Positions 56,244 through 64,000 of a stretch of 64,000 nt of DNA are shown one piece after another. The stretch's first letter is position 1. The number at the start of each line of letters is the position of its first letter. The DNA is from Gloeopeniophorella convolvens (lineage: Eukaryota; Basidiomycota; Agaricomycetes; Russulales): positions 27,955 to 91,954 of the forward strand of contig WTXD01000084.1 of assembly GCA_022496205.1 (NCBI GenBank), given 5' to 3'. The translations under genes were made by a program, and so were the position numbers. The notes beneath the pieces are model-generated. The model was not told the origin of the DNA and did not search any database. It saw only the letters and a list, made by a program, of their open reading frames with translations.

Positions 56244-56660
56244 CTACAGTCCGCATTTGCTCGCGGCGACCTGCTTGGCAGTAGCATTGATGATACCCAA
56301 ATCCACCGCATTAACATCCGTTAGCATGCTCATCGCCTCAAGAGACAAGTTGAAGCCGTCGCCGGCATGATCAATAGCGGTGATGAAGATGCTTTTTCCC
56401 TTGTAAGTGATCTCCCAGCATGACCCGCAGGCAGGAGAGTTGAAACCGGCGATGGCCTGGGCAGCACCAATGTTGGGGAAGGAAGGGAGGGACGAAAAAT
56501 CGGTGAAACCTTTCGTGAGAAGACCATTGGGACCGTCAGAGCATGCCACCGTGGCAAGCGAGCCATTGGGGTCGTCGTAGGTTTCATCGTAGCGGATGAG
56601 TGTGGCGGCTGCGGTGGAGACGAAGGCGACGAGAGCGACAATGGCAGAAGTGAACTTCAT
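56244..56660 (-). CDS. Cerato-platanin family protein
   Basis: Uninterrupted frame of 138 residues from ATG 56660. Signal peptide MKFTSAIVALVAFVSTAAA, mature part beginning LIRYDETYDDPNGSLATVAC. Family hallmarks: SDGPNGLLTKGFTDFSSLP, PACGSCWEITYKGKSIF and IDHAGDGFNLSLEAM, four cysteines in total, ending KCGL. Known: cerato-platanins are small secreted, surface-active fungal proteins with an expansin-like fold that bind chitin oligomers and elicit plant defence in some species. A frame extension upstream to 56756 covers the TATA box and leader and is not coding. Intronless here. TATAAAA lies about 80 bp upstream. Intact, unlike its two left neighbours. Confidence 0.93.
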   Translation of the reverse strand: MKFTSAIVALVAFVSTAAATLIRYDETYDDPNGSLATVACSDGPNGLLTKGFTDFSSLPSFPNIGAAQAIAGFNSPACGSCWEITYKGKSIFITAIDHAGDGFNLSLEAMSMLTDVNAVDLGIINATAKQVAASKCGL

Positions 56661-57329
56661 GGCGGATGTGTGTGCTGAAGAGGTATGCTGACTAAATGAG
56701 AGCGATGCTGAGGATGAGCCGTCTCGCGCAAGGGCTTTTATAGACGCAGGATCCAACCCCCAAGCGCAGGAGCCGTGAGCAATATTGACAGAATTAAACG
56801 AGAGGCCGTGCGAGGCAAGTCAAGAATATCGGCATGCATCTGAGCGTCAATCAATTGTCTGAAAGGCGCGTGGTCTGCAATCTCAGACAAGTCTGCGGTG
56901 GAGCTCCGTGCCCGAATCAGCACAGGACGAGACGGCGCCAAAGGCCCGGAGAGCGTCAAATGACCATTTGCATTCAGCACAGAGGTAAGCACCATCAACT
57001 CCATCATATAGAGAGCATACTTTCGGTAGGTCAATTTGCCAAAGGCGCAGGTGCCAGCTGAGTGACGGAAATGTGCTTGTGTCTTGACTGGAGATGAATG
57101 GCATTATGTGGCCGCTGACGGGGAAGGATGACCGTTCATGAAGGAGTTAACATCACGAGCTCTTGCCTCATTCCCAGAAAGGAGGCAGTGTTGGGCTTCA
57201 AATATTCGCGGCACTCGTAAGGGAGGTCACGGAATAGGAGCAGGTGGTGGGTGAGACGGTTTAACCCTGTCCAACCGCACCTCAGGCAGCCCATCAATCC
57301 CTTACGTCAGCACCTCCGAGGCCCATTCT
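56661..57329. other. Upstream region of the cerato-platanin gene
   Basis: About 670 bp without a gene; it holds the promoter of the cerato-platanin gene. Confidence 0.45.
56737..56743 (-). promoter_or_regulatory. TATA box of the cerato-platanin gene
   Basis: TATAAAA on the minus strand, 77-83 bp upstream of the ATG at 56660, followed by a leader ending CATCCGCC before the ATG. Confidence 0.6.
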
Positions 57330-59350
57330 TGTCAGTGTGGGAACAACACCTCAGAGGCCTCGGGTTAGGATCATGCCGCTTAATACAGCTGCCCTGATGT
57401 GCAGAAATGATCGCAGAATCACCGTGGGATCATTCCCTGCACATCTGAGATCATCCTATTGCCTTAAGCCCACCCTAAAGATTATCCCACTCCATCAACG
57501 ACTATACTTGTGCTATAAATAAGTTACACTATGCTAAGATGCCACCATTAATTCCTTGAGATCATCACACTGCTTATGCAGGTATACGGGATCATCTCAG
57601 GCATATGGGATCATCTCCAGGATAAGGCTATATGATCCCACGAATTCTGAGATCATCTTCAGAGCAGGGCCTGAGATTATGACCTACCATTCCCAAACCA
57701 TTCCGCCAATGATCCCAGCAGCCCCTGAGATAATCTCACGGGTAGGAACCTCGGCCCGGCCCCCGGCTGTTGCGTTCCCTTTCAAGCCCGGACGTCCGGC
57801 TGGCTATACCCCCGAGATCGGATCGCGCGTGCAGCACAGATGGCCGCCATTCCCGCACTTGCTATCTCTCTTGTTGGTGTCGCTCACACTATTCTTAAAC
57901 ACACCCCACCTGACTGTCACAATCAGATTTCATGCACACCTAAGCCATCCTCACATATGCCACCTTCGTTAGTGTCGCACATGGGTCATATAGCAAGGAT
58001 ATGCAAGGAGGTTTGCGGGTGATGCTACACTGCAAGGACAGGCTATAGGCCTTTTGAAGCTTGAGGCTTGAAGCTCGAAGCGTAAAGATGCGAACATGTC
58101 GCTGCGCTCTTATAAGAAATGCATTGTTGATCTACACGTGATCTCTACACATTGTTGATCTGCACGTCATGGGAAACCGCACTACAGTCCGAAGGCCATG
58201 CAGAGGCGACGGTGACCTGGTGTGGTCTGGCCCTGGGCTGCAGCTCGAGTACTAGTTACTAATTATGTAGCACATAAATGCATGATATGATCTATGATCT
58301 CACACAGTTGAGTGGGATAAATCCAAAGTCGAGAATCCGAGATGACCTTGGAAACTACACGGGTCATCCCAGGACATCCCCTTTATATAATGATTTCACA
58401 GACACCGGATCATCGTAGGATATCCTTTGCGATGATCCCACAAGCATAGGGTCATCTCGGGCGTCGCTTGTGATGATCCCAAGACATTCCTTGCGATGAT
58501 CACACCAGTTTATTATCCTGGAACATCCCTTGCGATGATTCGCAAGCACTAGATTATCCTATGACATCCCTTGCGATGATCTGACAAGCACGGGATCATC
58601 CCACGTCACTTATGATGATCTGAGCATTTGCACGAGATAGCCTCACCGGCGCGATGATCTGTAGACCTTTTTCTTCGTGTCCATTAACGTGCGTCTCGGC
58701 ATACAGATGGGCAGGGAAGGTTTGGAAACGGGTTGAAGGGATGTGCTGCATGACGCAGTCCCTATTACATTACTCTCAGCAGTGGCAGGAGCGTAAAAAG
58801 GAGCGTACTTTTGTTAGAGCCGATATTCAAAGAGGACTAGATGCATTCGCAGATAGGCAGTTCACTATGTGTTACTGCCTTTCCCTTCGATTCTATCATC
58901 AATGGACATTAGTTGTAAAGGGTGATGATCCCAAGACATCCCTTGCGATGATTTCACAAGCACATTATCCTAGAACATCCTTTGAGATGATCTCACAAGC
59001 GTGGGGTCATCCCAGGCGTCACTCGCAATGATCTAAGCATTTGTGCGAGATAAATATCAGGTTGAATGCGTGAGATAAGTTATCCTCGGCAGTGCGATGA
59101 TCTCAAGACATCCCTTGCGATGATTCGCAAGCACTAGATTATCCTATGACATCCTTTGCGGTAATCTCAGAAGCATGGGATCATCCCAGGCGTCACTCGC
59201 GATGATCTGAGCATTTGCGTGAGATAACCTCACCGGTGCGATGATCCCGATACATTCCTTCCGATAATTTTACAAGCACACCGTCCTAGGACATCCCTTG
59301 AGATAATCTCACAAGCACGGGGTCATCCCACGCTTCATTCACGACAATTT
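57330..59350. repeat. Degenerate GATGATC/GATCATC tandem-repeat region
   Basis: Three dense blocks (about 57375-57765, 58340-58655, 58920-59350) are built of diverged units of about 40-50 bp containing CCTTGCGATGAT, CACAAGCA and GATCATCCCAGG. GATGATC and GATCATC are reverse complements, so each unit holds an imperfect inverted pair. A 43-bp stretch is identical at 58527-58569 and 59112-59154, and the following 90 bp are similar, which shows a later block duplication. No coding potential. Origin unknown. Confidence 0.75.
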
Positions 59351-60619
59351 CAACAATTGCGCGAGAAGTTGAATGCGCGAGACACAATCTTGGCTTAGCG
59401 TCCTCCTTCGCGCTAGTACATCATCGCGTCTCGATTGACGAATCTGTGTATCGTCGATTAGATAGTGATTCACGTCTCATTGCATGGTATGTACATGTTC
59501 AAGTTGTAACCTTCCCAGTCCTGGCCTTCATCCTCGGGCCTGCGCACAAAGGGCTCCTCGAGGCGTTCCAGGGTGCGCCCAAGCGCAAACGCGGGAATGG
59601 GACGGACCTTGCGGATGACTTGTTGGGAATCCAGGAACCCGGGGGCTCCTGACTCGTACTGAGGGAATGTAAGGCGGGCGACGAGTCACTTTCGCGACCA
59701 CCCTCCCAGATTGTTCTTGTTGACCCTGAACCGGCGCACCCAGCCGGAACTCGATCGCCTGCGGCGGCGACAGGGCGCCGTCTGCCTGTCGAGGATGCAC
59801 TACAGTGTGAGATGCCCAGCACTCGTACGTACCAGCACTGATGTCTTGTCTTCGGGGGAGAGCACTATGATGTCGGCATACGTTGTGGCGCAGAGCCCTG
59901 GGGAGGTTATAAGACGTCCTGCGGATTTTTTTAAGCGCGCAACATGTCCACCTCCACGAGCCCTCAGGACCTGATGGCCAAGTCTGAGAACCTAGAGTTT
60001 CTCGCGCTCCTGCTCGCATTTCCTGTGGAAGGCGGAGCAATAGTGAGTTCAACATTGAACAAAGGAGTGATAACATCGTTAAGGGGTTTGTAGCGCGTAC
60101 GATGGGGCGTGCCCCGCGCTCCTGATTCTGCGGTGCCATCCACCGCCCCTGCTTCCCCGAACCCCGGGGCACGGGGTGGTGCTGCGTCTCCTCCTGCCCC
60201 ACTGCGGCCGAGGACGAGGAGACGAACGCGTGGCCAAACCATTCTCCAGAACGGTGTCGACCCCGGGTGAGGGTCAACTCTCTGGATCTGTGAGCACGGG
60301 CTGGTCAACGGGGCCAACAACGCCGAGGATTCCGAGAGGGTCGGGATGCGCCCCCGCCACCAATCTCCCGTGACTGATCCCCAGGAGCGCAAGGGAAACG
60401 CCCCGCTGCCACTGCACCGCCGCCCCCAGGGGTCTGTATTGCGCGGGTGAGTGTCTGGATCTCCTATGATGTTCGCGGATTCACCGATATCGGCACAATC
60501 TTGTGGGAGCGATGTTGCAGCCTCCGGGTAACATTTCTTGGGCATGCGAGGCGAAGATGAATAACGATCATTGTTATTATGCTTGTCCCTATCGGACAGA
60601 ATTCTCATGCACTCGTTCA
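59351..60619. other. Region with short uncertain coding pieces
   Basis: No confident gene. A 20-codon-or-longer frame near 59506-59652 plus reads VLAFILGPAHKGLLEAF and ends at a stop at 59652. A short frame from ATG 59953 plus (MSTSTSPQDLMAKSENLEFL) runs to a possible GTGAGT donor near 60051. Neither was recognised. A multi-exon gene on the plus strand is possible but was not resolved. Confidence 0.35.
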
Positions 60620-60850
60620 CCTGGCGAGATATTGAGATATAGCTCGATATATTGCAATATAGCTAGATATATTGCGATATATTGCGATATCTCTCGATAT
60701 ATCTTAACTTTGCCCCCACCGCTTTGCTCGCGATATAACGCGATATAGTTCGAGATGAGAGATATCGCAATAACTTGCGATATCTTCGAAGATATTGCGA
60801 GATCTCGGTATCTTGCAACCTTTGCTCCGGTCCCGAGATCTTGCAATATA

Positions 60851-60880
60851 TCGCAAGATATCGCGATATATCTCCCGCCA
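60851..60880 (+). repeat. 30-bp direct repeat, copy 1
   Basis: Perfect 30-bp match to 60897-60926 (46-bp period), containing GATATCGCGATATATC and ending CTCCCGCCA. Confidence 0.85.
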
Positions 60881-60896
60881 AACATGCACCCACTGA

Positions 60897-60926
60897 TCGC
60901 AAGATATCGCGATATATCTCCCGCCA
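60897..60926 (+). repeat. 30-bp direct repeat, copy 2
   Basis: Second copy of the repeat at 60851-60880. Confidence 0.85.
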
Positions 60927-61207
60927 CGCCCGATCCCGATCGTCCTCATTAATCTCGATATACGTGTCGTCATGCGACCCACCAGACCATCTCAGATAAC
61001 CTTGTGCCACTCACGCAGTCGTCCTACATCACCGGCTCAGGCTCTCGAATGGGATAAGATGTCAGAGAAAGAAGAAATATAATTCTCGGCCCTGCGACCC
61101 CAGCGGAAGGCGGCTCATAAATCTTGGCCTTCAGCCTCAGCCCCCGGTTCTCTTTTCCCCACCTCTCAACAATCCGCGTCCTTCATCGTGACTCGTCTCC
61201 TCTTCCT

Positions 61208-64000
61208 ATGCCCGCCCCTTCTTCGTCTCAGCCCGCGACTCTCCCATCTAGGGGCGCGTGCCAGTATCTCAGCTGTGGCTGCGCAGAGTGTCTGTTTGGG
61301 CCTCTCAATTCCTATCAAAATTCTCGTGTCAGTCTCACACGTCGTCGGGTTTTCCGCCTCCTACTGAACTGATGTCTTTCAGAACCCCCATTCTCCAGAA
61401 CAGCCATGCGCCGCCTGCTTGCATCCCTGGTGGTCTCATGAGGTCCTCTCTCGCGACGTTGTAGACTCTAGCGCCAAAGGGACCTGTCCTCGTTTCAACT
61501 GCGGCGGCTTTTGGCCCGCGGTGCGCCCATTCTGCACGGTCGCTATCTCGTCTCCTCACAACCTTTTCAGCATGCCACCCCACCCGCAAGTTGGCAATAT
61601 CATACCGCATGTTGCTGTGGTGCCGCGTGGTACCAACATGGTCCTCTGCCAGGAAGCATTGTGGTTGAGGTCTACGGCTTCCAGTACCTACTATGCTTGT
61701 TTTGTTCTGACCGCGTCACAGCCTGTGGTCCGGCCTCCAATAAATTCACAACCGCTAAGGCTTGCTGCTTTCCCTCCTTCCTTGGCTTCGAACCAGACAG
61801 AGGGTGCTCCGCGGCCTGCAGTTAACGTCAATGCTGACCATATGGCTTCTGCGCATCGATGCTTACCCCAGCACCAGGCATCCCGCCGCGGGGATACAAG
61901 TCGACGCCACCCCTTTGAAGTGTCCATCCCACATCCTCCTAGTCGTCGCTCAGCTCGCGCTGCCCCGCCGCTTCTGCCTCGCACCACATCGCGATTCCGT
62001 GTGATGTTCTTGCCGCAGCCGGTTCGTCCACATTGCATTTGTATGAAAACATGTCGATCTGACACCACCCCAAGGCTGACTTTGATGTCTTAGCAAGCGA
62101 ACACGTTCCTCAGAAGATAGCCTTCAAGAATAGCCACCTACCAGAGTATATCATGAAATTCTCCCTCGTCGGCTTGTATTTCCCCATATCATTGCCGAAC
62201 ATAGACGGGCCTGTTTGGCGAGAGCTTGACGCACAGATTCGAGAGCACTTTGACGCTCACCAACTGGAGCTTCCTCCACCCCCAGGTGAATCCGCAGGAG
62301 GCTCCCTCCTCTTTCATAGAGCATTGTGGGCCCTGTGCAAACAGACCCGGCCCTCGAACAAACATACCCGTTCTATCGTACCCCACGATGGGATCAGCGC
62401 TGCCAACTGCACTATAGCGACGCTTACCCGTGAGGCTATTCACAATCCCCAGGAGGATGAGAGCGATGACTCGATTCTCTGGATCGGTCCGTCATTCTTT
62501 CCTCCATCCCTCTCTATGGTGTGGATTTGTGTCACAGCCCCCAGATGGGGCTTTGTCAGGGGGTCAATCAAACCGCTTGGGGTTAATTCCTCCGAGGTAC
62601 CGATAGCACTTCAGGAAGCCCCTCACGCTTGCCTCGCCAACCGGCTTTTCTACGCCATCTCGAAATGCTGTATGGATAGGCACGCACCGCACGACCCAGG
62701 CGAATGTCTCCCCGGAGAGTGCCCTGGAAGATCTCGGAATGACCGCTTCCTCTTTTCGAATGTGGACAGCGACACACCTTCCTCTAGCGTCATACCGCCC
62801 AGAACGAATCGCCCGCAGCCACGCCCCGCCTACCGAGGGAACACTGTAAGTCCCTTCTATGTATCCGCGATTGCTACCCCTTATTCTAAGCCTGGTCGTC
62901 ACGTTAGCGTGCCCTCTTCGAGAACTCGAGAACTGACTGAGTTGAAGCTCCTCTCCCATCCCCGTCCATCGAGCCCTCAGGCTCATCTAGCTCTATCGCT
63001 AGTTTCAGTCGCGCTAGTCGCCCGCGTACCTCAGTATCACATACTCCCTTGTTTCTACCATTGTCTCCAGTACCTTCAGATGCGGGAGATACCGGTGACA
63101 CTGCACTCCATCACACGGGCTCAATTCGCGCTCTCCCCTCAACCCTTCCCCCACTTCACGCAGAAGATTCAACCGGTCGCTCTCTTCTCTCGCTGGACCT
63201 AGGTCCCTCTCCTCCCAGCAACTCCTCGTCTACCTTCCACCCGTTGGTGCTCGATGAAGAGATCGCCAGCACCGCCACGATCGGTCGATGGCGAGAAGGC
63301 ATCCAACGGTCCCATCTCAGCCCCTCACAGGACGGAACAATTTTCTGCATCTCAGGTTATACTGACATCTCTATAGCTCGTGCACTGGTGAAATTCCTTA
63401 CCTTCAAGCATGCTTTAACGTCCCCGACGTCCGATGACAAGACCCCAAAGTTTACACCCTCAGACGACATTGTCTGTAGAGACAGTGTGCCACTTCAAGC
63501 ACTCTTTGGCATGACCCGCGTGTTCATGATGTGAGCCTACTGTATTCCTCTTTTGTCTCCATGCTAAATGCCTTGGACTGGTGAATGAAGCCAAGCACCA
63601 GGCTCTGACACGCCTGCAGTAGGCAACGGCCCTGAACGCGCGGTTTATCGTACCGCTCTAACCAAGGTCCTCACCTCTAAAGACGGCTTCTGGGGGACGC
63701 AGTCTCCATTCCTCATCCCTCGCTTCTCTATCCATGCCGGGTCGACTCCAGAACGTCTTTCCCAGTGGAAGGCATTCGGTACCCTTATCGCCGCTCACAT
63801 ATACTGTTTGGCTGAGGCGCCCCTCCCTGTCTCCCCATTCCTTCTCCTTTCTCTTTGGGAGGACCAACTAGGCCTTGCATCCCTCGACCAACGCTTGATT
63901 GCTGCCTTGGATAAGGATGCTGCCCGCATCCTCGCCCCATGGTTTGCGCTTACTTGGCAGGATCCTATACCGCAAGCGTTGCAATCGGCACTTGGTCAGC
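61208..64000 (+). CDS. Large multi-exon protein, Cys-rich N-terminus and possible HECT-like region, 3' end cut by window
   Basis: Proposed start ATG 61208 (MPAPSSSQPATLPSRGACQ). Two related Cys modules follow: GACQYLSCGCAECLF.. CAACLHPWWSHE (after an intron of about 55 nt ending CAG near 61381) and GTCPRFNCGGFW.. ACCCGAAWYQHGP, both ending C-x-C/G-x2-W-x2-H. Then comes a Pro/Ser-rich stretch, then HVPQKIAFKNSHLPEYIM, FSLVGLYFPISLPNIDGPV and LELPPPP near 62100-62285. After further introns, the piece from 63602 reads SDTPAVGNGPERAVYRTAL, FSIHAGSTPERLSQWKAFG and TLIAAHIYCL, which resembles the first lobe of HECT-type ubiquitin ligases in fungi (a layout I recall, not verified). Exon borders were only partly resolved and the catalytic Cys, if any, lies beyond the window. 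Confidence 0.5.

Larger units (their letters stand above)
60620..60960. repeat. CGATAT-rich self-complementary tract
   Basis: Dense short words GATATA, CGATAT, TTGCGATAT and ATCGCAATA on both strands over about 340 bp, giving many possible hairpins. Clearly different in composition from its surroundings. Confidence 0.75.

Noticed and set aside
57334..59350. CRISPR-like interpretation of the regular repeats
   Set aside because: Units are diverged, contiguous and without unique spacers of constant length, and the genome is eukaryotic.
59528..60620. Long minus-strand open frames of 218-249 codons
   Set aside because: No domain or coherent composition; they overlap in different frames in GC-rich sequence and look like chance.

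Overview
The window is nuclear DNA of a filamentous basidiomycete, most likely an agaricomycete. Genes carry many short introns (50-80 nt) with GT..AG ends, there are no operons, and the gene families are typical of mushroom-forming fungi: a NACHT-WD40 NLR-like protein, a large F-box-like array, cerato-platanin, a LysM protein, a UstYa-like oxidase and a fungal 2OG-Fe(II) oxygenase. No tRNA, rRNA, CRISPR array or viral segment was recognised.

Layout. 0.2-4.9 kb (minus): a nine-exon NLR-like gene (C2-like, helical linker, NACHT, six almost identical WD40 repeats, conserved C-terminal tail), for which a complete in-frame exon model of 1416 residues could be built. 8.6-9.2 kb (plus): an intact UstYa-like (DUF3328) oxidase with both HxxHC motifs. 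10.2-43.6 kb: an F-box-like gene array on both strands with eleven apparently intact members, two frame-disrupted copies, one truncated copy and one C-terminal relic. The array is interrupted by a 5'-truncated LINE with a 30-nt A-tail and a 13-bp target-site duplication, and by one 2OG-Fe(II) oxygenase gene. Two duplication histories are readable: a head-to-tail duplication of about 3.5 kb (26.1-29.6 / 29.6-33.06 kb) whose breakpoint cut one F-box copy after 86 codons, and a paired duplication (genes at 35.8/37.9 kb and at 40.0/42.0 kb) with a relic copy between them.

44.4-46.4 kb (plus): a histidine-acid-phosphatase-like membrane protein in 12 exons, including 10-nt and 6-nt microexons. 46.7-48.2 kb: a further F-box-like locus with one frame break. 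48.2-51.5 kb: no gene recognised. 51.5-56.7 kb: a two-LysM secreted protein, a decayed RNA polymerase I/III subunit (RPAC1) pseudogene, an MCP1-like membrane protein interrupted by a stop, and an intact cerato-platanin. 57.3-59.4 kb: a degenerate tandem repeat built on GATGATC/GATCATC; 60.6-60.96 kb: a CGATAT-rich self-complementary tract. 61.2 kb to the right edge (plus): a multi-exon gene with duplicated Cys-rich motifs and a possible HECT-like C-terminal region, truncated by the window end.

Biological reading: this is a fast-evolving accessory region. The NLR, the F-box array and the secreted LysM and cerato-platanin proteins fit roles in recognition, ubiquitin-mediated turnover and interaction with other organisms. 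Pseudogenes of housekeeping-type genes, the LINE and the tandem repeats show active birth and death of sequence. Function is inferred from family membership; exon borders were read by eye from splice signals and frame continuity.
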